Assembly: GCA_025458245.1 (NCBI GenBank)
Contig: JALOSW010000017.1
Span: 1-45,269 of the forward strand
DNA: 45,269 nucleotides
Direction: 5' to 3'
Origin: Burkholderiales bacterium
Lineage (GTDB): Bacteria > Pseudomonadota > Gammaproteobacteria > Burkholderiales > SG8-39
The translations under genes and the position numbers were made by a program. This document shows, piece by piece, positions 24,357-32,830 of this stretch; position 1 is the first letter of the stretch, and the number at the start of each line of letters is the position of its first letter. Below the pieces are notes generated by a model. It was not told the origin of the DNA. It searched no databases and worked only from the letters and a program-made list of their open reading frames with translations.

Positions 24357-25247
24357 GTGAAGCATTGGATGATGGCCCTCGCCGGGATCGTCTTCGGCCT
24401 CGGGCTCGCGATTCAGGACGCCGAAGCGGCGAAGCGGCTCGGCGGCGGCAAGAGCATCGGCTCGCAACGCGAATCGGTGACGCAGCGCCAAGCGACCCCG
24501 CCCGCGACGCGCGACGCGCAGCAGGCGCAGGCGCCTGCCGCCGCTCCGCAGGCCGCCCAGCCGCGTGCCGGCATGAGCCGCTGGCTCGCGCCCCTAGCGG
24601 GCCTCGCCGCGGGTCTCGGCTTGGCCTATCTCTTCGGCGACCAGATGGGAACGATCCTCACCGCGCTGCTCGTAGGTCTCGCGCTCGCGTTCGTCGCCGT
24701 GCTCGTGATGCGCGCGCTTGCGAGAAGGGCGCCGCAACCCGCGATGCAGGGCGCGGGCGGCGGGCTCGCGCGCTATCAGGGTTTGGGGAACGAGACCGTG
24801 GCCGCGCCGCCGCCGTCGCAGGCGACTCCGGCCGGAGGCGCGCAGGGCGCGGGAGCGCAGTTCGCGCGCCGTATCCCGGAGGGCTTCAACGTCGACGCCT
24901 TCCTGCGCCGGGCGAAGCAGAGTTTCGTCGAGTTGCAGGCCGCGAACGACCGCGGCGACCTCGCCGCGATCCGCGAGCTCGCGACCGACGCCATGGCGGG
25001 CAGCCTGGGCGAGGAAATCGCCGCGCGCGGGGACACGCCGCAACGGATCGACATCGTCACGCTGAACGCCGAGCTCCTGGAGCTCGTGACCGAAGGCGAC
25101 ATCCACTGGGCGAGCATCCGCTTCTCCGGTATGCTCCGCGAAGAGGACGGCGGCGTTCCGACAGCCTTCGAGGAGGTCTGGAACCTGCAGAAGCCCGCGT
25201 CGGGCGAAGCCGGCTGGCTGCTCGCGGGGATCCAGCAGGTCTCCTGA
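24357..25247 (+). CDS. Tim44-like domain inner membrane protein
   Basis: A 296-residue protein. A signal/TM segment occupies residues 1 to about 22 (cleavage possible after AEA). A low-complexity Gln/Ala/Pro linker follows (about 45-72), then two close hydrophobic helices (about 78-120), a second linker, and a C-terminal Tim44-like domain (about 170-296: FNVDAFLRRAKQSFVELQAANDRGDL...). The GTG start at 24357 has GAGGAG at 24345-24350. The family is common next to ubiE/ubiJ/ubiB in betaproteobacteria; bacterial members have no settled function. It is followed by the clearest intrinsic terminator in the window. Confidence 0.88.
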   Translation: MKHWMMALAGIVFGLGLAIQDAEAAKRLGGGKSIGSQRESVTQRQATPPATRDAQQAQAPAAAPQAAQPRAGMSRWLAPLAGLAAGLGLAYLFGDQMGTILTALLVGLALAFVAVLVMRALARRAPQPAMQGAGGGLARYQGLGNETVAAPPPSQATPAGGAQGAGAQFARRIPEGFNVDAFLRRAKQSFVELQAANDRGDLAAIRELATDAMAGSLGEEIAARGDTPQRIDIVTLNAELLELVTEGDIHWASIRFSGMLREEDGGVPTAFEEVWNLQKPASGEAGWLLAGIQQVS

Positions 25248-25270
25248 GCACGGACGCTGGTTGCAGCGAG

Positions 25271-25300
25271 AAGGCCGCCCGCGGGCGGCCTTTTTCTTTG
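25271..25300 (+). terminator. Rho-independent terminator after the ubiE/Tim44 genes
   Basis: GGCCGCCC (25273-25280), GC loop, GGGCGGCC (25283-25290), then TTTTTCTTT. A perfect 8-bp GC stem directly followed by a T-run is a textbook intrinsic terminator. It separates DUF971-ubiE-Tim44 from ubiJ-DUF2238-ubiB. Confidence 0.9.
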
Positions 25301-25400
25301 GTTCACCCGGGAGGCGCCGGAAACACGGGGAACATCGCTGTCGGCCGTCCTCCTGGCTTGCCCTTTCGCGCCGCACCCCGCGCGGCGCTGAGAAGAACGA

Positions 25401-25449
25401 TATCTCGCTGCCTCCGTGGCCCTTTGCGCCCTCAGTGCTCCGTGGTGAA
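25401..25449 (-). repeat. Degenerate CACGGAG-type interspersed repeat (probable)
   Basis: Read on the minus strand the segment begins TTCACCACGGAGCACTGAG and continues with GGGCGCAAAGGGCCACGGAGG. This is the imperfect ACGGAG/ACAGAG-rich pattern found as a short dispersed intergenic repeat in many bacterial genomes. It lies between the terminator and ubiJ. Its base composition and lack of coding signal differ from the flanks. Confidence 0.4.
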
Positions 25450-25470
25450 TCAGCCCGACCCGCCCACCCG

Positions 25471-26031
25471 ATGATCGACGCGCCCGCCACCGCTGCGATC
25501 AATCACCTGCTTTCCGCGGAAGAGTGGGCGCGCGAGCGGCTCGCGCCGTTCGCGGGGCGATCGGTTGAGTTCCGCCTCCCGCCGCTGCCGGACTTGCGGA
25601 TCGCGATCCTCGAAAGCGGTCTCGTCGCCGGCGCGGAGGGCGCGTTGCCGCCGGACCTGGTCGTGCGCATCCCGCCCGCTGCGCTACCGCGCATCCTCGC
25701 CCGAGACGACGCCGCCATCCGCGAGGTGGCGATCGACGGCGATACGGAGCTCGCCCGCGCGGTCGAGTTCCTGTTCCGGCACCTGCGGTGGGAGGGCGAC
25801 GTGCCCGCGCACCGGATCGCCTCGACCGGGCGCGCCTTCGCCGCGTGGCAGCGCGATGCCGGCGAACGGCTCGCGCGCAACTTCGCGGAGTACTTCACCG
25901 AGGAGAATCCGCTCCTCGCGCGTCCTGCCGAAGTGCGCCGCTTCGGCGAGGAAGTGGACGCCCTGCGCGACGACGTCGAGCGTCTCGCGAAACGCATCGC
26001 GCGGCTTCTCGAACGAGGGGGACCGCGCTGA
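25471..26031 (+). CDS. ubiJ: Ubiquinone biosynthesis accessory factor UbiJ (SCP2 domain)
   Basis: A 186-residue soluble protein with an SCP2-like sterol/lipid-carrier domain (about 8-120, including INHLLSAEEWARERLAPFAG and the EVAIDGDTELARAVEFLF segment). A C-terminal helix rich in charged residues follows (about 140-183), as in E. coli UbiJ/YigP. UbiJ binds hydrophobic ubiquinone intermediates in the Ubi complex. The position between ubiE and ubiB matches E. coli ubiE-ubiJ-ubiB. ATG 25471 is the first start compatible with the family. The TGA stop overlaps the apparent CTG start of the next gene. Confidence 0.85.
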   Translation: MIDAPATAAINHLLSAEEWARERLAPFAGRSVEFRLPPLPDLRIAILESGLVAGAEGALPPDLVVRIPPAALPRILARDDAAIREVAIDGDTELARAVEFLFRHLRWEGDVPAHRIASTGRAFAAWQRDAGERLARNFAEYFTEENPLLARPAEVRRFGEEVDALRDDVERLAKRIARLLERGGPR

Positions 26032-26741
26032 GTCCGCGCCCCTATCCGCAGGACCGCGATCGACGCGAGGCTTGGGCGCTGCTCATTGCGGCGCTCGCGC
26101 TGCTCGTCGCCTCCGGCATCGGACCGCACGACCGGGGCACGTGGCTCCTCGAAGTGTTCCCGGTGATCATCGCGGCGCCGCTGCTCGTCTTCACCTATCG
26201 CGCGTTTCCCCTCACGCCGCTCGCCTACCGGCTCATCTTCGTTCACGCGTGCATCCTGATGCTCGGCGGCCACTACACGTACGCCGAGACGCCGCTCGGG
26301 TTCTGGCTCAAGGACCTGTTCGACCTCTCGCGCAACCCTTACGACCGCATCGGCCACCTCGCACAGGGGTTCGTTCCCGCCATTCTCGTGCGCGAGATCC
26401 TGGTGCGCCGCTCGCCGCTGGGGGAGCCGATGCAGCGGGGCGCCGTTCCCGCCTTCGGCGGCAAGTGGCTCTTCTTCATCACGACGTGCATCGTGCTCGC
26501 GATCAGCGCCTGCTACGAATTCCTCGAGTGGTGGGCCGCACTCGCGCTCGGCTCGGGCGCGGACGAGTTCCTCGCCACGCAGGGCGACCCGTGGGACACG
26601 CAGTGGGACATGTTCCTCGCGCTTCTCGGCGGCATCGCCTCGCAGCTGCTCCTCGGCCGGATGCATGACCGCCAGCTCGCGGGGCTCGGGCTCGCGCCCC
26701 GCACGATCGCCGCGCCGCGCTTCTCGCCCTCGCACCCATGA
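26028..26741 (+). CDS. DUF2238 integral membrane protein (YjdF-like), apparent CTG start
   Basis: A 237-residue multi-pass membrane protein with about six hydrophobic helices. The DUF2238 core is [48 protein letters not shown] and [17 protein letters not shown]; family function is unknown. The frame has no ATG, GTG or TTG near the required N-terminus. The only plausible initiation codon is CTG at 26028, which overlaps the ubiJ stop as CTGA and has GAGGGGGA (26015-26022) about 5 nt upstream. The 3' end overlaps ubiB as ATGA (26738-26741). ubiJ, this gene and ubiB therefore look translationally coupled. A nucleotide error removing a normal start is the alternative. Confidence 0.8.
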   Translation: MSPRPYPQDRDRREAWALLIAALALLVASGIGPHDRGTWLLEVFPVIIAAPLLVFTYRAFPLTPLAYRLIFVHACILMLGGHYTYAETPLGFWLKDLFDLSRNPYDRIGHLAQGFVPAILVREILVRRSPLGEPMQRGAVPAFGGKWLFFITTCIVLAISACYEFLEWWAALALGSGADEFLATQGDPWDTQWDMFLALLGGIASQLLLGRMHDRQLAGLGLAPRTIAAPRFSPSHP

Positions 26742-28267
26742 CGCGGCTCATCCGTCTCGCGAAGATCGTCTGGGTCGGCTGGCGCTACGGGCTGTACGAG
26801 TTCGTCGCCGCCGCCGACCCGACCGGCCGGCTCTCGCGTTGGACGACGCGCCTGCTCGGCTGGCGCACGTTCGCCGAGCCGCGCGCGGTGCGGCTGCGCA
26901 CCGCACTCGAGGCGCTCGGGCCGATTTTCGTGAAGTTCGGCCAGATCCTCTCGACGCGGCGCGACCTGCTGCCGCCCGACCTCGCTGACGAACTGGCGAA
27001 ACTGCAGGACCAGGTGCCGCCGTTCCCTTCCGATCAGGCGATCGGCGAGATCGAGCGCGCGTTCCGCAAGCCGGTCACGGAGCTCTTCGCGAGCTTCGAC
27101 GCCGCGCCGACGGCGAGCGCGTCCGTGGCGCAGGTGCATTTCGCCGTGTTGCCCGACGGACGCGAGGCGGCGGTCAAGATCCTGCGCCCGAACATGCGCC
27201 CGGTGATCGCACGCGATCTCGCGCTGCTCGACACCGCCGCCGGGCTGGTCGAGAAGCTCTGGCCCGACGGCCGCCGGCTGCATCCCCGCGAAGTGGTCGC
27301 CGAGTTCGGCAAGCATCTCGACGACGAGCTCGACCTCATGCGCGAGGCGGCGAACTGCTCGCAGCTGCGGCGCAATTTCCTCCACTCGCCGCTGCTCGCC
27401 GTGCCCGAGGTCTACTGGGACTGGTGCGCCGAGACGGTGATGACGATGGAGCGCATGCACGGCATCCCGATCAGCCAGGTCGACCGGTTGCGCGAGGCGG
27501 GGCTCGACATTCCCAAGCTCTCGCGTGCCGGCGTCGAGATCTTTTTCACGCAGGTGTTCCGCGACGCGTTCTTCCACGCCGACATGCACCCCGGCAACAT
27601 CCTCGTCGCCGCGGACGGGCGCTACGTCGCACTCGACTTCGGGATCATGGGGTCGCTCTCGGACGACGATCGCCGCTTCCTCGCCCAGATCTTCCTCGGC
27701 TTCTTCCAGCGCGACTACCGGCGCGTGGCGCAGGCGCACCTCGACGCGGGCTGGGTGCCCTCGGGCACGCGCGCCGAAGAGTTCGAGGCGGCGATCCGCA
27801 CGGTCTGCGAGCCCATGTTCGACCGCCCGTTCGCGGAGCTCTCGTTCGGACAGGTGCTCCTGCGCCTCTTCTCGATCGCGCGGCGCTTCAACTACGAAGT
27901 GCAGCCGCAACTCGTGATGCTGCAGAAGACGCTGCTCAACATCGAGGGGCTCGGCCGCCAGCTCGACCCGCAGCTCGACCTGTGGAAGACCGCGAAGCCG
28001 TACCTGGAGCGCTGGATGCAGGGCCAGGTCGGCTGGCAGGCGTTCGACCGCGCCATCCGCGAGGAGGCGCCGCGCTGGGCGCAGCTCGTACCGCAACTCC
28101 CGCGCCTGCTGCACGAGCGGCTGACCGCTGCCCCGTCGAGCGTGGCGCTCCGCGAGAGCATCGAGCGGCTCTCGGCCGCCCAGGCGCGGCAGCGGCGGTG
28201 GCTCACCGTGCTGGGCGCGGCCGTCGCCGCCCTCGTCCTGCTCGAAGTCTGGTGGCTGCTCGGCTAG
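26738..28267 (+). CDS. ubiB: UbiB: ABC1/COQ8-type atypical kinase for ubiquinone biosynthesis
   Basis: A 509-residue membrane-bound protein of the ADCK/COQ8 family, which uses ATPase activity to support ubiquinone synthesis. The signature KxGQ is K66-FGQ in [16 protein letters not shown]. The Ala-rich nucleotide loop is [10 protein letters not shown], the ATP-site Lys is in EAAVKILRP, the catalytic loop is [10 protein letters not shown] and the metal site ALDFGIMG. The C-terminus has one strong TM helix ([18 protein letters not shown]), as expected. It starts inside the stop of the DUF2238 gene. The last gene of the block; the next gene has its own promoter. Confidence 0.95.
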   Translation: MTRLIRLAKIVWVGWRYGLYEFVAAADPTGRLSRWTTRLLGWRTFAEPRAVRLRTALEALGPIFVKFGQILSTRRDLLPPDLADELAKLQDQVPPFPSDQAIGEIERAFRKPVTELFASFDAAPTASASVAQVHFAVLPDGREAAVKILRPNMRPVIARDLALLDTAAGLVEKLWPDGRRLHPREVVAEFGKHLDDELDLMREAANCSQLRRNFLHSPLLAVPEVYWDWCAETVMTMERMHGIPISQVDRLREAGLDIPKLSRAGVEIFFTQVFRDAFFHADMHPGNILVAADGRYVALDFGIMGSLSDDDRRFLAQIFLGFFQRDYRRVAQAHLDAGWVPSGTRAEEFEAAIRTVCEPMFDRPFAELSFGQVLLRLFSIARRFNYEVQPQLVMLQKTLLNIEGLGRQLDPQLDLWKTAKPYLERWMQGQVGWQAFDRAIREEAPRWAQLVPQLPRLLHERLTAAPSSVALRESIERLSAAQARQRRWLTVLGAAVAALVLLEVWWLLG

Positions 28268-28293
28268 GCACGGGTCCAGCCCGGCCTTTTCGT

Positions 28294-28299
28294 TACAAT
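28294..28299 (+). promoter_or_regulatory. -10 element (TACAAT) for the symporter pair
   Basis: GTTACAAT is 29 bp before the first symporter ATG, preceded by an A/T-richer CCTTTTCG. Predicted start near 28306. No clear -35. Confidence 0.5.
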
Positions 28300-28328
28300 C
28301 GCGCGCACTTCCGATTGCACCTCCCGGC

Positions 28329-29774
28329 ATGACCGCATCCGCTCCCCTGCTCTGGTTCGTCGCCGGCTACATCGTCGTCTCGATCGGCATCGGGCTGGTC
28401 GCGGGCGCAAAGGTCCACAACACCAAGGATTTCGTCGTCGCGGGCCGGACGCTGCCGTTCTACGTCGTCACGGCGACCGTGTTCGCGACGTGGTTCGGCT
28501 CCGAGACCGTGCTCGGCATTCCCGCCAAGTTCATCGAAGGCGGCCTCGGCTCGATCGTCGAAGATCCGTTCGGCTCGTCGATGTGCCTCGTCCTCGTCGG
28601 CATGTTCTTCGCGGCGAAGCTCTACCGGATGGACATGCTCACCATCGGCGACTTCTACCGGCAGCGCTACAACCCGACGGTCGAGCTGCTGACGAGCCTC
28701 GCGATCGTGGCGTCGTATCTCGGGTGGGTGAGCGCGCAGATCGTCGCGCTCGGGCTGGTCTTCAACGTGCTCTCCGCAGGCGCCATCTCGATGGCGGCGG
28801 GTATCCTGATCGGCGCCGCCATCGTGGTCGTGTACACGCTCTGGGGCGGGATGTTCTCGGTCGCGTGGACCAATTTCGTGCAGATGGTCGTGATCGTGAT
28901 CGGCATCCTCTACATCGGCTGGATCATCGGCGACAAGGCCGGCGGCGTGGGCAACGTGATCGCGCACGCACGCGAGGCCGGCAAGCTTCACTTCTTTCCC
29001 GAGCCGACGACGCGCGACGTGCTCTGGTTCCTGGGCGCAGCGGTCACGATGATGTTCGGCTCGATCCCGCAGCAGGACGTCTTCCAGCGCGTGACCTCCG
29101 CGCGCACCGTGAACATCGCCGTCTGGGGCGCGATCGTGGGCGGGGTCCTCTACTTCGTGTTCGCGTTCGTGCCGGTCTTCCTCGGCTACTCGGCGTTCGT
29201 GATCGACCCGCAGCTCGTCGCCGAGCATCTGGAGAAGGACCCGCAGCACATCCTGCCGCATCTCATCCTCGCGAACACGCCGCTCTTCGCGCAGGTCATG
29301 TTCTTCGGCGCACTGCTCTCGGCGATCATGTCCACGGCGAGCGGCACGCTGCTCGCGCCGTCGGTCACGTTCACCGAGAACGTGCTCAAGCGCTTCATGA
29401 AGAAGGACCTCACGGACCGGCAGTTCCTCTGGATCATGCGGCTCGTCGTCGCCGGGTTTGCGACGATCGTCACGATCTTCGCCCTCAACTCGGAGTCGAG
29501 CATCTACGAGATGGTGGGCAACGCGTACAAGGTGACGCTGGTCACGGCATTCGTCCCGCTCGTCGCCGGCCTTTACTGGAAGCGCGCAACCGCCACCGGC
29601 GCGCTGCTCGCGCTCGTGTTCGGCATGGGCACGTGGCTCGCGCTCGAGTGGCTGAACCCCGAGGGCCTGATCCCGCCGCAGCTCGCGGGCCTCGTCGCCG
29701 CCGCGGTCTGGATGGTGATCGGCTCGCTCGCGACGCAGGGCCGCGTGCACGCCGGCGCCCGGCACGCGGGCTGA
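28329..29774 (+). CDS. Sodium:solute symporter (SSS family), copy 1
   Basis: A 481-residue inner-membrane transporter with about 12-13 TM helices and the LeuT-like SSS fold. Recognisable family segments: [31 protein letters not shown] (TM1 region), MLTIGDFYRQRYN, GSIPQQDVFQRV, and the helix SAIMSTASGTLLAPSVTFTENV, which carries the Ser/Thr residues of the conserved Na+ site. The substrate cannot be read from sequence; relatives carry proline, pantothenate, sugars or organic acids. It is followed 51 bp later by a close paralogue. Confidence 0.9.
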   Translation: MTASAPLLWFVAGYIVVSIGIGLVAGAKVHNTKDFVVAGRTLPFYVVTATVFATWFGSETVLGIPAKFIEGGLGSIVEDPFGSSMCLVLVGMFFAAKLYRMDMLTIGDFYRQRYNPTVELLTSLAIVASYLGWVSAQIVALGLVFNVLSAGAISMAAGILIGAAIVVVYTLWGGMFSVAWTNFVQMVVIVIGILYIGWIIGDKAGGVGNVIAHAREAGKLHFFPEPTTRDVLWFLGAAVTMMFGSIPQQDVFQRVTSARTVNIAVWGAIVGGVLYFVFAFVPVFLGYSAFVIDPQLVAEHLEKDPQHILPHLILANTPLFAQVMFFGALLSAIMSTASGTLLAPSVTFTENVLKRFMKKDLTDRQFLWIMRLVVAGFATIVTIFALNSESSIYEMVGNAYKVTLVTAFVPLVAGLYWKRATATGALLALVFGMGTWLALEWLNPEGLIPPQLAGLVAAAVWMVIGSLATQGRVHAGARHAG

Positions 29775-29825
29775 TCCGGACCCGGCGGTGCCCTTGGCGA
29801 TCGGTTCGTCCGGGCGGCGCCGGCC

Positions 29826-31268
29826 ATGACGCCTCTCGCCTGGTCCGTCGTCGCCTACCTCGCCGTCTCGGTCGCGATCGGGCTGTATGCGGCACGCCAC
29901 GTGCGCGGCGCGCGCGATTTCGCGGTCGCGGGCCGGAGCCTGCCGCTGCCGGTGGTGATCGCGACGGTGTTCGCGACGTGGTTCGGCGCAGAGACCGTGC
30001 TCGGCGTATCGGCCACGTTCGTCAAGCACGGCCTCCCGGGCATCGCCGGCGATCCGTTCGGCGCGTCGCTTGCGCTCGTGCTGGTCGCGTTCTTCTTCGC
30101 CGCGCGGCTTTACCGGCTCAACCTCCTCACCATCGGCGATTACTTCCGCCAGCGCTACGACCGGCGCGTGGAGGTCGGGCTGTCGCTCGCGATCGTCGTC
30201 GGCTACCTCGGCTGGACCGCCGCGCAGTTCGCGGCACTCGGGCTGGTGTTCAACGTCGTCTCCGGCGGCGCGATCCCGGTCGCGGAAGGCATGGCCCTCG
30301 GTGCGCTCGTCGTGCTCGTCTACACGTTGGCCGGGGGCATGTGGTCGGTCGCGCTCACCGATTTCTTCCAGATGATCGTGATCGTCGCCGGGATGCTTTT
30401 CATCGGCTGGACGGCCGCCGAGCTCGCCGGCGGTGCCGACGCGGTGATCGCGAGCGCGGCAGCGGCGGGCAAGCTCGCGATGCCGGCGCCGGCGAGCGCG
30501 CGCGAGACGCTGGCGATCCTCGCGGCGATGGCGCCGCTCGCGCTCGGGTCGATCCCGCAGCAGGACACGTTCCAGCGCGTCATGTCGGCGAAGGACGAAG
30601 GCACCGCGGTCCGGGGCGCGCTCATCGGCGGCATCCTTTACCTCGCGCTCGCCGCCGTGCCGATGTTCCTCGCGTACGCGGCGCTGCTCGTCGATCCCGC
30701 CGCGACCGCCCGCTACCTCGACAGCGACCCGCAGCTCGTCCTGCCGCGGCTGGTGCTCGACCACATGCCGCTCGCCGCGCAGATCCTGTTCTTCGGCGCG
30801 CTGCTCTCGGCGATCATGAGTTCGGCGAGCGGCGCGCTGCTCGCGCCGGCGGTGGCGTTCACCGAGAACGTCCTGCGCCCGTTCGCGCGCCACCTGGGCG
30901 ACCGGCAGCTCCTCTGGGCGACGCGCGCGGCGGTCGCCACCTTCGCCGTGGTCGTCCTCGCGGTGGCGCTCGGCACGAACGCGACCATCTACGAGATGGT
31001 CGAACAGGCCTACAAGGTGACGCTCGTCGCCGCGTTCGTCCCTCTGGTCGCCGGCCTCTACTGGCGCCGCGCCACGACCCGCGGGGCGATCCTCGCCGGC
31101 CTTCTCGGCACGGGCGTCTGGATCGCGTGCGAAGCGCTCGCGCCCGGCGGTCTGCTGCCGCCGGCACTCGCGGGACTCACGGCCTCGGCGGCCGGAATGC
31201 TGCTCGGCTCGATCACGGATGCCTCCGGCGACACCCGGGCGCACCGTGAGCGCCGGCGGGCCGGATAG
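29826..31268 (+). CDS. Sodium:solute symporter (SSS family), copy 2
   Basis: A 480-residue paralogue of copy 1 that aligns end to end. Shared blocks include [66 protein letters not shown] and [22 protein letters not shown]. The polypeptide is more Ala-rich, and the loop around residue 210-225 differs ([14 protein letters not shown] versus REAGKLHFFPEPTT), so substrate preference may have shifted. Same operon by spacing. A duplicated pair rather than a heteromer is expected, since SSS transporters act alone. Confidence 0.88.
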   Translation: MTPLAWSVVAYLAVSVAIGLYAARHVRGARDFAVAGRSLPLPVVIATVFATWFGAETVLGVSATFVKHGLPGIAGDPFGASLALVLVAFFFAARLYRLNLLTIGDYFRQRYDRRVEVGLSLAIVVGYLGWTAAQFAALGLVFNVVSGGAIPVAEGMALGALVVLVYTLAGGMWSVALTDFFQMIVIVAGMLFIGWTAAELAGGADAVIASAAAAGKLAMPAPASARETLAILAAMAPLALGSIPQQDTFQRVMSAKDEGTAVRGALIGGILYLALAAVPMFLAYAALLVDPAATARYLDSDPQLVLPRLVLDHMPLAAQILFFGALLSAIMSSASGALLAPAVAFTENVLRPFARHLGDRQLLWATRAAVATFAVVVLAVALGTNATIYEMVEQAYKVTLVAAFVPLVAGLYWRRATTRGAILAGLLGTGVWIACEALAPGGLLPPALAGLTASAAGMLLGSITDASGDTRAHRERRRAG

Positions 31269-31365
31269 TCGCATCGGCAGACATGGCGGGGCGCGCGCCG
31301 GGACGGCGCACGCCGGCACGAGACAAGGCTTGCACCGCCCTCGGCGCCGCGCTCCAATAGGCGCC

Positions 31366-31911
31366 ATGCCCGCGAAGCTCGAGGCGATCCGCGCCGACAT
31401 CACCACGCTCGCCGTGGACGCAATCGTGAATGCCGCGAACACGACGCTGCTCGGCGGCGGCGGCGTCGACGGCGCGATCCATCGCGCTGCCGGCCCCGAG
31501 CTGCTTGCCGAGTGCCGCACGCTGGGCGGCTGCGCGACGGGCGATGCGAAGATCACTCGCGGGTATCGCCTGCCCGCGAAGTTCGTGATCCACACCGTGG
31601 GTCCCGTGTGGCACGGAGGAAACCGGGGCGAACCCGCGCTGCTCGCGTCGTGCTACCGAAAGAGCCTCGCGCTCGCGCGTGCGCACCGCCTCGGGACGAT
31701 CGCGTTCCCGGCGATCAGCTGCGGCGTCTATGGGTACCCGCTGCACGCCGCCGCCGCGATCGCGGTGCGCGAGTGCGCCGCGTTCGCCGTTGCGGCTCCT
31801 GCGATCGAGCGCATCGTCTTCGCGCTGTTCGGCGACGACGCGCTCGTCGCTTACGAGGCCGCGCTCGCGCGCCTGCCGGACGCGAACCCCGGAGCGCGCT
31901 CGCCGGAATAG
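31366..31911 (+). CDS. Macro-domain protein (O-acetyl-ADP-ribose deacetylase, YmdB-like)
   Basis: A 181-residue stand-alone macro domain. [29 protein letters not shown] (about residues 17-45) carries the ADP-ribose-binding Asn and Gly loop. VIHTVGPVW and [13 protein letters not shown] are the second and third signatures of the MacroD/YmdB group. Such enzymes hydrolyse O-acetyl-ADP-ribose and mono-ADP-ribose on proteins. The frame is open further upstream, but ATG 31366 is where family similarity begins. The TAG stop is also the start of the next promoter's TAGAAT. Confidence 0.9.
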   Translation: MPAKLEAIRADITTLAVDAIVNAANTTLLGGGGVDGAIHRAAGPELLAECRTLGGCATGDAKITRGYRLPAKFVIHTVGPVWHGGNRGEPALLASCYRKSLALARAHRLGTIAFPAISCGVYGYPLHAAAAIAVRECAAFAVAAPAIERIVFALFGDDALVAYEAALARLPDANPGARSPE

Positions 31912-31914
31912 AAT
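31909..31914 (+). promoter_or_regulatory. -10 element (TAGAAT) overlapping the macro-domain stop codon
   Basis: TAGAAT at 31909-31914 shares its TAG with the stop of the preceding gene. It would start a transcript near 31921, 33 nt ahead of the lipoprotein GTG, which has AGAGGAGAA (31941-31949) as ribosome-binding site. Confidence 0.45.
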
Positions 31915-31953
31915 CCGGGGGCGGCAGCGCATCGCTGCGCAGAGGAGAATCCC

Positions 31954-32667
31954 GTGGATCACGACGACTCGCTGACGAGACCGGCCCGCACGATCGATCG
32001 CAGGCGGTTCCTCGCCCTCGGCGCGGGCGCGCTCGTCGCGGGAGTCGCCGGCTGCTCGAGCGGTCCGCCGATCGTGTCGGAGACGCTGCGCGAGCCGCTC
32101 GCCGCCCCGAAAGTGGGCGATGCGTGGCGCTACCGGTACCTGAGCGGCTGGTCGCAGGTGCCCTCGCGCGAGTTCTCCGTGCGCGTGACGCAGGTCGCGA
32201 CGAACGGCATCGCCGACACGCTCTCCAGCTCCGGCTACGCCGAGCAGACGCAACTGTGGACCGGGATGCTCGCTTTCGTGGTGCGATCACTCGGCGGATT
32301 CTCCGTCGCGGAGTTCTCGCCGTACCTGCTCGCGTTCGCGCGCGTCCAGCCGGGCCAGGGCTGGTACAACATCCCGCTGCCAGCCGGCGCCGCTCCGCTG
32401 ACGCCGTGGAAGGCGCAGGCGCGCGTGCGCGGCACCGACAGCGTCACCGTTCCGGCAGGGACGTTCGAAGCCGTGCGCGTCGACCTCTCCGCAGAGCGCT
32501 TCGGCGCCGGCGTTTCGCCCAGCGCGGACGCGGCGCAACTCTCTTCGACGGTGTGGTACGCCCCGGCCGTGAAGCGGATCGCCCGTTTCCGGCACCAGAC
32601 CTGGACGCTCACCATGCTGCCGATCGACAACGACGGCTACGAACTGCTGGAGTACAAGCCGGCCTGA
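31954..32667 (+). CDS. Putative Tat-exported lipoprotein of unknown function
   Basis: A 237-residue protein. The N-terminus has a twin-arginine signal (DRRRFLALGAGALVAG) ending in a lipobox-like VAGC at about residue 33, so a Tat-exported lipoprotein is likely. The mature part is beta-rich: KVGDAWRYRYLSGWSQVPSREFSVRVTQV, a middle QPGQGWYNIPLPAG, a VPAGTFEAVRVDLSAERF segment and STVWYAPAVKRIARFRHQTW. The VPAGTFEAV...WYAPAVKRIAR pattern resembles proteins that measure or hold secreted or folded substrates, but I do not recognise a named family. GTG start with a strong ribosome-binding site 5 nt upstream. Confidence 0.7.
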   Translation: MDHDDSLTRPARTIDRRRFLALGAGALVAGVAGCSSGPPIVSETLREPLAAPKVGDAWRYRYLSGWSQVPSREFSVRVTQVATNGIADTLSSSGYAEQTQLWTGMLAFVVRSLGGFSVAEFSPYLLAFARVQPGQGWYNIPLPAGAAPLTPWKAQARVRGTDSVTVPAGTFEAVRVDLSAERFGAGVSPSADAAQLSSTVWYAPAVKRIARFRHQTWTLTMLPIDNDGYELLEYKPA

Positions 32668-32814
32668 GCCGCGCGCCGGCGCGTCGGAAGCCGCGCCGCG
32701 ATGTATCGCCGGAGGCGCGAGCGAACCAACAACGCAGTGCGTGGCGTCGCCGGGCGGCCAGGGTTCCTCCGCCAGCCGCCGGCCGATCCGAAGGCAGGCC
32801 GGGCACTCTCCCCG

Positions 32815-32823
32815 TGCGAGAAT
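32815..32823 (+). promoter_or_regulatory. Extended -10 close to the VanZ-like start (possible leaderless mRNA)
   Basis: TGCGAGAAT (TG plus GAGAAT) ends only 7 bp before ATG 32831. Transcription from it would begin at or next to the start codon. No ribosome-binding site precedes this ATG, which fits a leaderless transcript. Confidence 0.35.
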
Positions 32824-32830
32824 CGCCGCG

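Noticed and set aside
28293-31595. Long minus-strand open frame (about 1100 codons) opposite the symporters
   Set aside because: Its translation is an Arg/Glu/His-rich antisense shadow; the plus strand encodes two clear SSS transporters.
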